In this document: positions 1-10,611 of the stretch, in pieces
How positions within the stretch are numbered: position 1 is the stretch's first letter
Layout of the letters: the number at the start of each line of letters is the position of its first letter
Source: an uncultured Oxalobacteraceae bacterium
GTDB taxonomy: Bacteria > Pseudomonadota > Gammaproteobacteria > Burkholderiales > Burkholderiaceae
Direction of reading: 5' to 3'
Assembly (NCBI GenBank): GCA_946478765.1
Contig: CAMLDH010000019.1
Span: forward strand, 1-23,223
DNA: 23,223 nt
The notes under the pieces: model-generated
What the model saw: the letters and a program-made list of their open reading frames with translations, nothing else
Database searches by the model: none
What the model was told of the DNA's origin: nothing
Translations under genes and position numbers: made by a program

Positions 1-51
1 GGTTTCACTACGATTATCACGAGAAATTCACAATATATTTTGCGCGGGTAC

Positions 52-978
52 TTAGCGCAATCGCGCCAAATGTCGCTGCACCGATAGCAGCGACCCGATC
101 AATCCCAGTCCGGCGCTGACCGCCAGCAGCGCCCCGGTCGCCAGCATTCCCAACGGCGCAAGCCGAAACTCCGACGCATACAAGCGCGCAACATCCGCAA
201 TCGCGCCATTCAAGGGCTGCAGCGCCAATGCCACTGCTCCCAGCGCGATGCTGCCGGCACATAGGCCAAGCAGCGCACCAGTGTAATAAAACGGCCGGCA
301 GATGAACGCATCGGTCGCGCCGACCAGTCTCGACACTTCGATTTCTTCGCGCTGGTTCATCACTTGCAGCCGTATCGTATTGAATACCACCGCAATCACC
401 ACCACGCCAAGCGTGGCAGCCAGAAACAGCAGCGTCAACCGCAACACATGCAGCAGCGCCGCCAGACGCTTTACCCACGCCGAATCGACCTGTACCAATT
501 CGACGCCGGGCAACGCCTTGATCTGCATCGCAATCGTATCCACATGCGTTGCATCCGCCGCATTCTGGAATCCGGCCAGCTTCAGCACATAGCCGTCCGG
601 CAGCGGGTTGCTGCCCAATGCAGTGACCGCATCGGATAAGCCGGTTTTGTCTTTCAATGAGTGCAGCGCATTTTCTCGCGATACGAATTCGAGTTTGCCG
701 ACGCCGTGCACATCCTGCACGATGCGGCGGATTCGCGGCGCCAGTGCCGTTGCTTGCTCGCGTGGCGTGTCCATCGCCAAAAAGATACTGAGCTCGGGTT
801 CAACCGCCAGTTGCTCGGACACCGGCCGCACGTTTTCCAATAGGGTCAAGCCGGCAAACGGCAGCGCCAGTGCAATCGCGACCACCAGCACATTCAGCAG
901 GAAGCCGCTGCGCTTCTGAAACAAATGCCGCAACGCAGCGTTCAGCGCGAATCCATGTTGCCGCAGCCAGATTCTCAT
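52..978 (-). CDS. ftsX: Cell division protein FtsX (FtsEX permease subunit)
   Basis: This is the 308-residue membrane subunit of the FtsEX ABC complex. In the known family it links ATP hydrolysis by FtsE at the divisome to activation of periplasmic peptidoglycan hydrolases. The sequence shows a short cytoplasmic N-terminus, a first membrane segment at about residues 26-47, and a periplasmic loop of roughly 130 residues (PELSIFL...). A C-terminal block of three membrane segments follows at about 179-204, 231-253 and 275-299, which is the standard four-helix FtsX layout. The ATG overlaps the ftsE stop by four bases (975-978), implying translational coupling. It is last of three in the ftsY-ftsE-ftsX order. 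I see no hairpin in the 51 bases left after its stop. The family call is secure; partner hydrolases are not visible here. Confidence 0.95.
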   Translation of the reverse strand: MRIWLRQHGFALNAALRHLFQKRSGFLLNVLVVAIALALPFAGLTLLENVRPVSEQLAVEPELSIFLAMDTPREQATALAPRIRRIVQDVHGVGKLEFVSRENALHSLKDKTGLSDAVTALGSNPLPDGYVLKLAGFQNAADATHVDTIAMQIKALPGVELVQVDSAWVKRLAALLHVLRLTLLFLAATLGVVVIAVVFNTIRLQVMNQREEIEVSRLVGATDAFICRPFYYTGALLGLCAGSIALGAVALALQPLNGAIADVARLYASEFRLAPLGMLATGALLAVSAGLGLIGSLLSVQRHLARLR

Positions 979-1658
979 GCTGCACCTCGCGCGGCATCAT
1001 TGCTCCAGCCATCGACTATCCGGCCCTGCGTCAGATAGATCACGCGGCTCGCATTGTCGAGTATCTGCTCGTCATGGGTCGAGATCACACAGGTGACGCC
1101 AACCGCATGGAACGCTTTCAGCGCATCGAGCACCTTGCCGGCGCTGGCGCGATCCAGATTGGCGGTCGGCTCGTCGGCCAGGATGATCTGCGGGCGATTG
1201 ACGATCGCACGCGCAATCGTAACGCGTTGCTGTTCGCCGCCCGACAGGCTCATCGGTTGCGACGCGGCTTTATCGAGCAGGCCGACCTTGTCCAGCGCGG
1301 CGCGCGCCCGCTTTTCCGCATCGGCGCGGGTCGCGCCGCTGACCAGGAGGGGCAGCGCCACATTCGACAATACGTTGCGATCGGACAGCAGGCGCTGCTG
1401 TTGCAGGATCAAGCCGAGATTGCGCCGCAAATAGGGCAGGCCGGATGCTTTCAGATTGCCGATGTCCTGGCCATTGACGTGCACCGTGCCGGCACTGGGG
1501 CGCTCGATGGCGGCAATCATTTTCAGTACGGTCGATTTGCCGGCGCCGGATGGGCCGGCCAGAAAAACCAGTTCGCCCTTGGCCACCGACAGCGTCACAT
1601 CGGACAGCGCCGTGGCGTCTTTCGCGTACTGCTTAAAGACTTGTTGAAATTCGATCAT
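975..1658 (-). CDS. ftsE: Cell division ATP-binding protein FtsE
   Basis: This 227-residue ABC ATPase partners FtsX at the inner face of the membrane and supplies the ATP-driven switch for septal wall hydrolysis. The motifs are complete: Walker A GPSGAGKST at residues 35-43, a Q-loop in the QQQRLL stretch near 86-91, the signature LSGGEQQR at 138-145, Walker B with the catalytic Glu in IILADEPT at 158-165, and a switch His in STHDEQ. Length is normal for FtsE (about 220). It starts six bases after the ftsY stop and overlaps ftsX by four bases, so the three genes are almost certainly co-transcribed. LolD and MacB-type ATPases share these motifs, but the ftsY/ftsX neighbours settle the identity. 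Confidence 0.96.
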   Translation of the reverse strand: MIEFQQVFKQYAKDATALSDVTLSVAKGELVFLAGPSGAGKSTVLKMIAAIERPSAGTVHVNGQDIGNLKASGLPYLRRNLGLILQQQRLLSDRNVLSNVALPLLVSGATRADAEKRARAALDKVGLLDKAASQPMSLSGGEQQRVTIARAIVNRPQIILADEPTANLDRASAGKVLDALKAFHAVGVTCVISTHDEQILDNASRVIYLTQGRIVDGWSNDAARGAA

Positions 1659-1664
1659 GCGTGA

Positions 1665-2732
1665 TTAGCTCAATAGGGCATCGACAAATTCCTGCGCATT
1701 GAACGGCTGCAGATCCTCGATCTTTTCACCGACGCCGATGAAATAGACCGGCACCGGCCGCGTCTTGGCAATCGCCGCCAGCACGCCGCCTTTCGCGGTG
1801 CCGTCGAGCTTGGTGACGACCAAGCCGGTCAGTCCCAGCGCGTCGTCGAACGCCTTCACCTGTGCCAATGCGTTTTGCCCGGTATTGCCGTCGATGACCA
1901 GCAGGATTTCGTGCGGTGCGGACGGCATGCCTTTGGCGATCACGCGCTTGACCTTCTTGAGTTCTTCCATCAGATGCAATTGCGTCGGCAAGCGTCCGGC
2001 GGTATCGATCATCACCACTTGCGTGCCGCGCGCCTGCGCCGAATGCACCGCATCGAATGCGACTGCGGCCGGGTCGCCCGATTCTTGCGAAATCACCGTG
2101 ACATTGTTGCGTTCGCCCCAGATCGTCAGTTGTTCGCGCGCGGCGGCACGGAAGGTGTCGCCTGCGGCCAGCAGCACCGACTGGTGATGCGCCTGCAAGT
2201 GCTTGGCGAGCTTGCCGATGGTGGTGGTCTTGCCGGCGCCGTTGACGCCGGTCAGCATCATCACCAGCGGTTGATGGCGGCCCAGCACCAGCGGCTTTTG
2301 CAAGGGCGAGAGCAATTCGATCAGCAAGGTGCGCAACGCGGCTTTGACTTGTGCGGCCTCGGTCAGCTTTTCCTCCTTGACCTTGCGTTTTAATGCGTCG
2401 AGCAGCGCGTGCGTCGCCTCCACGCCGGCATCCGACACCAGCAAGGCGGATTCGAGCTCTTCGTAGAGTTCGTCGCCGATTTTTGCGCCGACAAACAGCG
2501 TGGTGAGATTGGCGGAGGTTTTCGACAAGCCGGCTTTCAGGCGCGTGATCCAGGAGCGCTTTTGCTCTGCCGGAACAGGCGCCGCCGGTACGATCTCCCC
2601 AGCCATCTCGGGCGTAATCGGTGTAGGCGGTGCAGGCGCGGCTTGCACGGGTGTATCAGACGCGGGCGTGGCGACGACTTCCTGCGTGGGCGCAGGCGCG
2701 TCTTTTTGCTTTTTCTTGAAGAAACTAAACAT
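1665..2732 (-). CDS. ftsY: Signal recognition particle receptor FtsY
   Basis: This SRP receptor GTPase docks ribosome-SRP complexes to SecYEG for co-translational membrane insertion. I start it at ATG 2732, giving 355 residues that begin MFSFFKKKQK, a typical amphipathic, Lys-rich FtsY membrane-targeting start. The frame stays open for 37 more codons upstream (to 2843), but that extension is Cys/Arg-rich and unlike FtsY. Residues 11-58 form an Ala/Pro/Thr linker (A domain). The NG domain follows, with G1 GVNGAGKTT at 162-170, the DTFRAAA insertion-box motif at 192-198, G3 DTAGR at 243-247 and TKLDGTAKGG near 297. No strong Shine-Dalgarno sequence precedes the ATG. It is the first gene of the ftsY-ftsE-ftsX unit and diverges from the M16 peptidase genes across 154 bases. 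Confidence 0.96.
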   Translation of the reverse strand: MFSFFKKKQKDAPAPTQEVVATPASDTPVQAAPAPPTPITPEMAGEIVPAAPVPAEQKRSWITRLKAGLSKTSANLTTLFVGAKIGDELYEELESALLVSDAGVEATHALLDALKRKVKEEKLTEAAQVKAALRTLLIELLSPLQKPLVLGRHQPLVMMLTGVNGAGKTTTIGKLAKHLQAHHQSVLLAAGDTFRAAAREQLTIWGERNNVTVISQESGDPAAVAFDAVHSAQARGTQVVMIDTAGRLPTQLHLMEELKKVKRVIAKGMPSAPHEILLVIDGNTGQNALAQVKAFDDALGLTGLVVTKLDGTAKGGVLAAIAKTRPVPVYFIGVGEKIEDLQPFNAQEFVDALLS

Positions 2733-2886
2733 CGGGAATGGACTCAGAAATGCTTGGGGGCTGCAGACAAGCGGACACAATCGGGAACTCGTTTCACTCC
2801 GGCGCATGCGTTCCAACACATGCGCACAACATTGTTCGCACATGCCGCCGTTGGCGAAATGAAGGGCCTATTTTAACAGAGCGCAG

Positions 2887-4254
2887 ATGACGAATTTTCG
2901 GTTTACATCCATGCTGGCCTGCCTGCTGATTTGCCTGTCCGCAATCGCGCATGCGGAACTCGCGCAGGAATTCATGTTGAAAAACGGCATGAAGGTGATC
3001 GTGAAGGAAGACCACCGCGCGCCAACCGCCGCCCACATGATCTGGTACAAGCTCGGTTCGATGGATGAAATCAATGGCACGACCGGTGTTGCGCATGCAC
3101 TGGAACACATGATGTTCAAGGGAACCAAAACACTGAAGCCCGGCGAATTCAGCAAGCGCGTCGCGGCGCTGGGGGGCCGCGAAAATGCCTTCACCAACAA
3201 GGATTACACCGCGTATTTCCAGCAAATCGAACAATCGAAACTGGAAGCGGTGATGGCGCTGGAAGCCGATCGCATGGCCAATCTGGTATTCGACAAGAAT
3301 GAATTCGCGAAGGAAATCCGGGTCGTGATGGAAGAGCGCCGCTGGCGCATTGACGATCAGCCGATTCCACTGGTGTACGAGGCGTTGGTTGCCACTGCCT
3401 TGGCCGCGCATCCGTATCGTCATCCGGTGATCGGCTGGATGGACGATTTGCGGCATATGACGGTCGACGATGCCAAGGCATGGCACGATCATTGGTATGC
3501 GCCCAACAATGCGACGATGGTGGTCACCGGCGATGTCGATGCGAAGAACGTGGTTCGCCTTGCTGAAAAATATTTCGGCAAGATTCCGCCGAAAACGCAT
3601 GTGCCGACCAGGCCGCAAAATGAGCCGCCGCAACACGGCATCAAACGCGTGACGGTGAAAGCGCCGGCCGAGAATCCGTATGTCGTGCTGGCATTCAAGG
3701 CGCCGGCCTTGCGTGACGTGGAAAAGGATACCGATGCGCATGCGCTCGATGTACTGGCGGCAGTGCTGGACGGTTATGACAATGCACGCCTGAATGCGAA
3801 ACTGGTGCGCACCGACAAGGTTGCCAATTCGGTTGGCGCCGGCTATGCCGATATCGCGCGCGGTCCGGTCCTGTTCTTGCTCGACGGTGTGCCGGCGCTG
3901 GGCACCACGACGCAACAGCTGGAAAATCGGTTGCGCGCCGAAGTCGAGCGGATTGCGCAAGAGGGCGTATCCGAGCAAGAGTTGACGCGTGTGAAAACAC
4001 AATTGATTGCCGAGCAAGTGTACAAGCGCGATTCGATATTCGAACAGGCAATGGAAATCGGCGTGATGGAAATGAGCGGCTTGTCGCACCGGCAAATCGA
4101 CCGCGTGATCGAAAAGCTGCGGGAAGTGACGCCGCAACAGGTGCAGGCGGTTGCGCAAAAATATTTTGGGGACGATGCATTGACGGTTGCCACCTTGGTG
4201 CCCTTGCCCTTGACCGAGAAAAAGGGGCCGCCGCCGGCCGGTTTGCGTCATTGA
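2887..4254 (+). CDS. Zinc-dependent M16B peptidase, catalytic subunit, periplasmic
   Basis: This 455-residue pitrilysin-family (M16) metallopeptidase has a Sec signal peptide: hydrophobic LACLLICLSAIAHA at about residues 10-23 with likely cleavage after AHA. The inverted zinc motif is intact as HALEH (H70, E73, H74). The distal zinc Glu is expected about 76 residues later and fits E149 or E150 in VVMEER. The N-terminal M16 domain is followed by the second, inactive-type domain from about residue 200. The next gene encodes a partner lacking the zinc motif, so the pair probably forms a heterodimeric clamp like other M16B active/inactive pairs. Its substrate is unknown; periplasmic peptide or oligopeptide degradation is the usual guess. 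It is the first gene of a five-gene plus-strand run. Confidence 0.9.
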   Translation: MTNFRFTSMLACLLICLSAIAHAELAQEFMLKNGMKVIVKEDHRAPTAAHMIWYKLGSMDEINGTTGVAHALEHMMFKGTKTLKPGEFSKRVAALGGRENAFTNKDYTAYFQQIEQSKLEAVMALEADRMANLVFDKNEFAKEIRVVMEERRWRIDDQPIPLVYEALVATALAAHPYRHPVIGWMDDLRHMTVDDAKAWHDHWYAPNNATMVVTGDVDAKNVVRLAEKYFGKIPPKTHVPTRPQNEPPQHGIKRVTVKAPAENPYVVLAFKAPALRDVEKDTDAHALDVLAAVLDGYDNARLNAKLVRTDKVANSVGAGYADIARGPVLFLLDGVPALGTTTQQLENRLRAEVERIAQEGVSEQELTRVKTQLIAEQVYKRDSIFEQAMEIGVMEMSGLSHRQIDRVIEKLREVTPQQVQAVAQKYFGDDALTVATLVPLPLTEKKGPPPAGLRH

Positions 4255-4292
4255 TGTCGATGCACCATTCCCGCCATTTTTACTGCGCAACC

Positions 4293-5627
4293 ATGTTGAA
4301 AAAATGCCTGATCTTGCTGCTGATACTGACAGGCGGATCTGTCCATGCCGCGTTACGCATTCAATCCTGGGCGCTCGCCAATGGCGCCCGCGTATTGTTT
4401 GTGGAAAGTCATTCGGTGCCGATCGTGGACATCAGCGTCGAATTCGATGCGGGTGCGCGTCGCGATCCCAATGGCAAGACAGGAACAGCGGCACTGACCA
4501 GCGACATGCTGGCGCGCGGTGTGCATGACGCGCGCTTGCCGGGCACGCCGCAACAACGGGAGCCGGCATTGACCGAAGCGCAAATCTCGGATGCGTTTGC
4601 CGACACGGCCGCGCAGCATCGCAGTGACGCCAATGCCGATCGCGCCAGTTCGACCTTGCGCACCTTGGCGAACCCCTCCGAGCGCGATACGTCGGTGCAA
4701 TTACTGGCGCGCGTCATCGCGCAGCCGAGCTTTCCGGAGAATTTCCTGGCGCGTGACAAGGCGCGCGCCATCGCCGCCATCAAGGAAGAGCTGACCGAGC
4801 CGGAAACCATCGCCGACAGAGCATTTGCCCGTGTGGTATATCGCGAGCATCCGTATGCGCGAAAGGCAACGGCCGAATCGGTCGCCACGATCACGCGCGA
4901 CGATCTGCTCGCGTTTCACGCCGCGCACTATGTCGCCAACCGCGCGGTGATTGCGATGATTGGCGACATCACGCGCACCGAGGCGGATGCGATTGCCCAA
5001 CAGTTGACCGTGCGTTTGGCGCAAGGTGTCCCGCTTCCGCCTCTGCCGCAGGTGCCGCAGGCGCAAGGGCAGGAAGATTGGATTCCCCATCCGGCATCGC
5101 AGTCGCATATCCTGATGGGGGCGCCGGCATTGGCGCGTGGCGATCCCGATTATTTTGCGCTGACGGCGGGCAATTACATTCTGGGCGGCGGCGGCTTCGT
5201 ATCGCGCTTGACGCACGAGGTGCGCGAGAAGCGTGGGCTGGCGTACAGCGTGTACAGCTATTTCAATCCGCTGGCGCAAGAAGGGCCATTCGAAATCGGA
5301 TTGCAAACGCAGAAAGAGCAGACCGTCGAAGCGCTCAAGATCGTGCGCGACACGCTGGCCGCTTATCTGCACGATGGTCCGACGGCGGAAGAGTTAAAGG
5401 CCGCCAAAGACAATTTGATCGGCGGCTTTGCACTGCGTATCGACAATAACCGCAAAATTCTTGATAACATCGCGGCCATCGGCTTTTACAACTTGCCGCT
5501 CGACTATCTCGACACCTGGACGGCCAATATTGCAAAAGTCACTACGTCGGAGATAAAGCACGCATTTAACCGCAAGATCGCGGTCGACAAACTGGCGACC
5601 GTCGTGGTCGGCGCGGTAAAACCCTAA
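4293..5627 (+). CDS. M16B peptidase homologue without zinc site, partner subunit
   Basis: This is a second M16-family protein of about 444 residues. I start it at ATG 4293 because the product then begins MLKKCLILLLILTGG, a clean signal peptide ending near SVHA. The frame also contains TTG 4251, ATG 4254 and ATG 4260, of which 4254 overlaps the previous stop, so a 13-residue N-terminal extension is possible. Where the catalytic subunit has HALEH, this protein has a TAALTSDML stretch, so it cannot bind zinc in the usual way. It keeps the REKRGLAYSVYS segment, with the Arg and Tyr of the C-terminal M16 half that position substrate in partner subunits. The inference is a non-catalytic half of a heterodimer with the upstream peptidase. 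Confidence 0.88.
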   Translation: MLKKCLILLLILTGGSVHAALRIQSWALANGARVLFVESHSVPIVDISVEFDAGARRDPNGKTGTAALTSDMLARGVHDARLPGTPQQREPALTEAQISDAFADTAAQHRSDANADRASSTLRTLANPSERDTSVQLLARVIAQPSFPENFLARDKARAIAAIKEELTEPETIADRAFARVVYREHPYARKATAESVATITRDDLLAFHAAHYVANRAVIAMIGDITRTEADAIAQQLTVRLAQGVPLPPLPQVPQAQGQEDWIPHPASQSHILMGAPALARGDPDYFALTAGNYILGGGGFVSRLTHEVREKRGLAYSVYSYFNPLAQEGPFEIGLQTQKEQTVEALKIVRDTLAAYLHDGPTAEELKAAKDNLIGGFALRIDNNRKILDNIAAIGFYNLPLDYLDTWTANIAKVTTSEIKHAFNRKIAVDKLATVVVGAVKP

Positions 5628-5651
5628 CCAGTGATTGAAAGTTCTCCCCGC

Positions 5652-6835
<1,184 letters not shown>

Positions 6836-6850
6836 GGATTACGAGATTGT

Positions 6851-7234
<384 letters not shown>

Positions 7235-7252
7235 TTTCTATTATTTCTATTT

Positions 7253-8347
7253 CTAATCCGCGCTGACCACTTTGTTGCGCCCGCCCGATTTCGCCCGATA
7301 CAACGCCTGATCGGCTTTCGCGATGAATTGCTGCGCAATCGTTTCGAGGCGCGCACCGCGGTCCGGCGCAATCAAGGTAGCGACGCCGATCGATACCGAC
7401 ACGCTGAGCGTTATACCTGTGCCGAGCGTCAAAGCCTGGTCGGCAATGCCGACGCGAATCCGTTCCGCCACGGTGACCGCATCGGCCATCCCGGCATCGA
7501 TCAACAACACCACGAATTCTTCACCGCCAAATCGTCCGAGCGCATCGCTCAACCGTAACTCCGCCTTGATGCGTGCCGCCACTTCGCGCAACACTTCATC
7601 GCCGGCCTGATGTCCGATCTTGTCGTTGATTTGCTTGAAATGGTCGATGTCGATGTACATGCTCGATAACGCATAGCCGTGCCGGCGCGTGCGCCCGATC
7701 TCTTCCAGCAGCCGCCGTTCCACATAGCGCCGGTTGTTGACGCCGGTAAGCGGATCGGTCAAGCCGATATGCTTCAGGCGTTCATTGTTGATCACGTTTT
7801 CAATGCAGATCGCGATGATGGAAGACTGGTGTTCAATGAAATCGGTCGCCATGTTCGGCGCAAAGCGCACGTCGTGGAAGCTGCCGAAGTTGAGCGTGCC
7901 AATCAGCGTGGCATTGCGGATCAGCGGTATGATCGCGACGCTCGCCGGCTGCGCGAGCGACTCCGGAAACATCGGTCCGTGAGTTTGTTGGGTATAACGT
8001 CCCAGTACCGGCTTTTGCAGATGGTCGTGCAATTCACCGAGTTCAGCCGCGTTCTGAATAAACAACAGATTCGGAAACTCGCTTAAATCGATGCCAAGCT
8101 CAACCAGGATGCGCCGGATGCCATAATCGGCATCGATCAAGGACAGCGTGACGACATCCAGTTCCGACGATTGCTTGAACGTATCGAAGATGCTTTCAAT
8201 CAGTTCCCTGAAACTGCCGGCGCCAATGAATTTCAGGTCGAGCATCTGATGCCGCTGCATGATTTGCTGATTGCGCCGGGCTTGCTTGAGCAACTCGGAT
8301 AACTGCGCACGCAATCGCACATTTTCTGCTGCCACATCATTCGACAT
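7253..8347 (-). CDS. GAF/DUF484-like GGDEF diguanylate cyclase
   Basis: This is a predicted cytosolic diguanylate cyclase making c-di-GMP from GTP. I start it at ATG 8347 (364 residues), which has CCGGAG nine bases upstream; an in-frame ATG at 8371 would add eight residues and has no visible Shine-Dalgarno sequence. The N-terminal 30 residues form a short Leu/Arg-rich coiled coil (VAAENVRLRAQLSELLKQAR), followed by a GAF-like sensory domain to about residue 190, an arrangement resembling DUF484 proteins. The C-terminal GGDEF domain starts near LTDPLTGVNNRRY. It contains the active-site GGEEF (274-278), and an inhibitory I-site RLSD lies five residues before it (265-268), so product inhibition is expected. 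No membrane segment is seen. It is convergent with the ferredoxin gene and follows the MOSC gene; the signal sensed is unknown. Confidence 0.92.
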   Translation of the reverse strand: MSNDVAAENVRLRAQLSELLKQARRNQQIMQRHQMLDLKFIGAGSFRELIESIFDTFKQSSELDVVTLSLIDADYGIRRILVELGIDLSEFPNLLFIQNAAELGELHDHLQKPVLGRYTQQTHGPMFPESLAQPASVAIIPLIRNATLIGTLNFGSFHDVRFAPNMATDFIEHQSSIIAICIENVINNERLKHIGLTDPLTGVNNRRYVERRLLEEIGRTRRHGYALSSMYIDIDHFKQINDKIGHQAGDEVLREVAARIKAELRLSDALGRFGGEEFVVLLIDAGMADAVTVAERIRVGIADQALTLGTGITLSVSVSIGVATLIAPDRGARLETIAQQFIAKADQALYRAKSGGRNKVVSAD

Positions 8348-8442
8348 CGACGACGGCTCCGGATAAGTCATCAGAGAAGGGGAGTGCAGCTACTCCTGTT
8401 GGGTACACGAAGCGCTGCGCAAGCATACTACCTTGTGCGATT

Positions 8443-9294
8443 TCAGAATGCCAGCGTGATATCGACGTCTTGACCGATACGCAATACCTGACCTTCGCCT
8501 TCCAGCAAAATCGTATTCATGCCGAACGTGATGCCGCCATCGACTTTGGGATTGGCGCGGTAAGTTTGCAGAATATCCAGCGGGTTCGGCCCGATCGTTC
8601 CGGTGGTCTGATCGATCGATGGAATCGGACAGCGCGGACAGGGTTTTACCGGCTTCAGCACGGCGCTGCCGATGCCGAACGTGGCGGCAAAATCTTCCTC
8701 GAAGGCGTCGACGCCGTTGATCACGATGTTGGGACGGAAGCGGTTCATCGGCAGCGCATCGCGGCCTTGCGCCGTCAACTTCCGATTCAGATCGTCCAGC
8801 GATGCCGCGGAGATGACCAGCATCGGAAAGCCATCGGAAAACAGCGTCGGCGCTTCGACGCCATCGGTCCACTTGGTGTTCGCCACCCGCTTTGCATGCG
8901 GATGAAAGCGCACCAGCCGGCACGCAACGCCGATCGCATTGGAAAACCAGGCGGCGGTCGTGTCATCGCAGTCATAGGCTTGCACGGTGTCGTCCCACAC
9001 CCGCACCTCCAGCGTCGGCGCATGGTCCGGGTCCGCCAGGTCGAGCGGAATCTCCAGGCGCAGCATGCCCGGCGCGCGCAACTCCAGCGTATCGGCCTTG
9101 ATGCGCGGCGTGATCAGCGCCATCTTCGGATGCTCGCGTTGCGTCAGAAATTCGCCCTGCGCATCGACCACCATCCATTCGCGGTCGTAAATGTGGTCGC
9201 TCATCAAACCGGCTGCGGTCAGCGTCGCTTCGCGCAGCGCAATGCCGGCGCAGGATTTGATGGGATAGAGGTTCAGTTCGGTGAGGATGGGCAT
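8443..9294 (-). CDS. MOSC domain protein (YcbX/mARC-like)
   Basis: This 283-residue protein has an N-terminal beta-barrel domain (MPILTELNLYPIKSCAGI, then GLMSDHIYDREWMVVD and the FLTQREHPKMALI stretch) and a C-terminal MOSC domain. It matches the YcbX/mARC group, which binds molybdenum cofactor and reduces N-hydroxylated compounds. The candidate Mo-ligand cysteine is in KPCPRC (C219 and C222), followed by PIPSIDQTTG and the conserved Pro-Leu turn. Unlike E. coli YcbX, no C-terminal 2Fe-2S ferredoxin domain is present, so electrons would have to come from a separate partner. Activity is inferred from family only. It lies between ychF and the GGDEF gene on the same strand, with gaps of about 100 bases on each side. 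Confidence 0.88.
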   Translation of the reverse strand: MPILTELNLYPIKSCAGIALREATLTAAGLMSDHIYDREWMVVDAQGEFLTQREHPKMALITPRIKADTLELRAPGMLRLEIPLDLADPDHAPTLEVRVWDDTVQAYDCDDTTAAWFSNAIGVACRLVRFHPHAKRVANTKWTDGVEAPTLFSDGFPMLVISAASLDDLNRKLTAQGRDALPMNRFRPNIVINGVDAFEEDFAATFGIGSAVLKPVKPCPRCPIPSIDQTTGTIGPNPLDILQTYRANPKVDGGITFGMNTILLEGEGQVLRIGQDVDITLAF

Positions 9295-9314
9295 CGCGCT
9301 TGGCCTTTGATGTC

Positions 9315-9334
9315 ATTCCGGCGAAGGCCGGAAT
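9315..9334. repeat. REP-like extragenic palindrome
   Basis: ATTCCGGC and GCCGGAAT form a perfect eight-base-pair stem around GAAG, in the spacer between ychF and the MOSC gene. The sequence and its TCCAGTG continuation resemble the short dispersed palindromes seen in intergenic DNA of many beta- and gammaproteobacteria; that resemblance is from memory. Only this copy is visible in the window. Confidence 0.55.
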
Positions 9335-9380
9335 CCAGTGCCGTACCATGTACAAAGAAGACACCGAAGAAGACGCCGGG

Positions 9381-9398
9381 TTCCGATTTGCATCGGAA
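9381..9398 (-). other. Small hairpin just past the ychF stop
   Basis: TTCCGAT and ATCGGAA form a seven-base-pair stem with a four-base loop (TTGC), starting ten bases after the ychF stop. There is no following T-run on the minus strand, so it is more likely an RNA 3'-end stabiliser or weak transcription stop than a strong intrinsic terminator. Confidence 0.35.
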
Positions 9399-9407
9399 CA
9401 GCAGCGG

Positions 9408-10499
9408 TTAGACGTTGAAAAGGAAATTCAACACATCGCCATCCTTGACCACATATTCCTTGCCCTCGGCGCGCATCTTGCCGGCTTCCTTCGCGCCTTG
9501 CTCACCCTTGTACGCAATGAAATCGTCATACGCAATCGTTTGCGCGCGAATGAAGCCGCGTTCGAAATCGGTGTGGATCACCCCTGCCGCTTGCGGCCCG
9601 GTGTCGCCCACATGGATGGTCCACGCGCGCACTTCCTTCACGCCGGCGGTGAAATAGCTTTGCAATCCCAGCAGCTTGAAAGCGGCGCGGATCAGGCGAT
9701 CCAGGCCCGGCTCGTCCATGCCCATGTCGGCCAGGAATTCATGCTTGTCGGCCTCGTCGAGGTCGGCAATTTCGGCCTCGATCGCGGCGCAGATCGCGAC
9801 CACCGGCGCATTCTGCGATTTCGCGTACGCGGTCAACTGGTCGAGCAGCGGATTATTGGTGAAGCCATGATCGGATACGTTGCCGACATACATCGCCGGT
9901 TTCGCGGTGATCAGGCACAGCGGCTTGATCAATTCCATTTCTTCCGTATCCAGCCCCATCGAACGCACCGGTTGCGCTTCGTTCAGGTGCGGCATCATGC
10001 GCTCCAGCAGCGCGACCAGCTTGGCGGCATCCTTGTCGCCGGAACGCGCTTTCTTGTTCTCGCGATGGATTGCCTTTTCGACCGTGCCCATGTCGGCCAA
10101 TGCCAGTTCGGTTTGAATCACTTCGATATCGTCGAGCGGATTGATTTTGCCGGCGACGTGGATCACGTTGTCGTCTTCGAAGCAGCGCACCACATTGACG
10201 ATCGCATCGGTTTCACGGATGTGCGACAGGAACTGGTTGCCCAGGCCTTCGCCCTTGGATGCGCCGGCGACGAGGCCGGCGATGTCGACGAATTCCACCA
10301 CCGATGGCACGACGCGTTCCGGCTTCACGATTTCGGACAGCGCCTTCAGGCGCGGATCGGGCACTTCCACCATGCCGACGTTGGGTTCAATGGTGCAGAA
10401 CGGATAGTTTTCCGCAGCGATGCCCGCCTTGGTCAACGCGTTGAAAAGGGTGGATTTGCCGACGTTAGGCAGGCCGACGATGCCGCATTTGAGACTCAT
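9408..10499 (-). CDS. ychF: Redox-regulated ATPase/GTPase YchF (Obg family)
   Basis: This 363-residue Obg-family P-loop protein is the homologue of bacterial YchF and eukaryotic OLA1, which prefer ATP over GTP and associate with ribosomes. Visible motifs are G1 GLPNVGKST at residues 9-17, the G2 region with [10 protein letters not shown], and G3 [17 protein letters not shown], with the coiled-coil insertion after it. The C-terminal TGS domain includes [17 protein letters not shown] and [13 protein letters not shown]. Length is exactly typical. In many proteobacteria ychF lies directly downstream of pth. Here the two are on the same strand in the expected order, but separated by about 4.6 kb of inserted DNA, so ychF must now have its own promoter or use one in the insert. 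No convincing promoter was seen upstream. Confidence 0.96.
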   Translation of the reverse strand: MSLKCGIVGLPNVGKSTLFNALTKAGIAAENYPFCTIEPNVGMVEVPDPRLKALSEIVKPERVVPSVVEFVDIAGLVAGASKGEGLGNQFLSHIRETDAIVNVVRCFEDDNVIHVAGKINPLDDIEVIQTELALADMGTVEKAIHRENKKARSGDKDAAKLVALLERMMPHLNEAQPVRSMGLDTEEMELIKPLCLITAKPAMYVGNVSDHGFTNNPLLDQLTAYAKSQNAPVVAICAAIEAEIADLDEADKHEFLADMGMDEPGLDRLIRAAFKLLGLQSYFTAGVKEVRAWTIHVGDTGPQAAGVIHTDFERGFIRAQTIAYDDFIAYKGEQGAKEAGKMRAEGKEYVVKDGDVLNFLFNV

Positions 10500-10611
10500 G
10501 GTGTGTGCTTTGCTGGTTTTTCGGTGAACCTGCTATTTTACCGTAGCTTGGTGGTCAGATCGGCTGCACTCGGCTCAAATTCCAGGATCGGAGCATTAAA
10601 AAACCGTTTAC

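Noticed and set aside
2733..2843. Longer N-terminus for FtsY from an ATG at 2843
   Set aside because: The 37 extra residues are Cys/Arg-rich and unlike FtsY, whereas the start at 2732 gives the expected MFSFFKKK beginning.
2794..4290. 498-codon minus-strand open frame across the M16 peptidase
   Set aside because: It is antisense to a clear M16 peptidase with signal peptide and zinc motif, and its translation is His/Arg-rich without any family motif. It is a codon-bias shadow.
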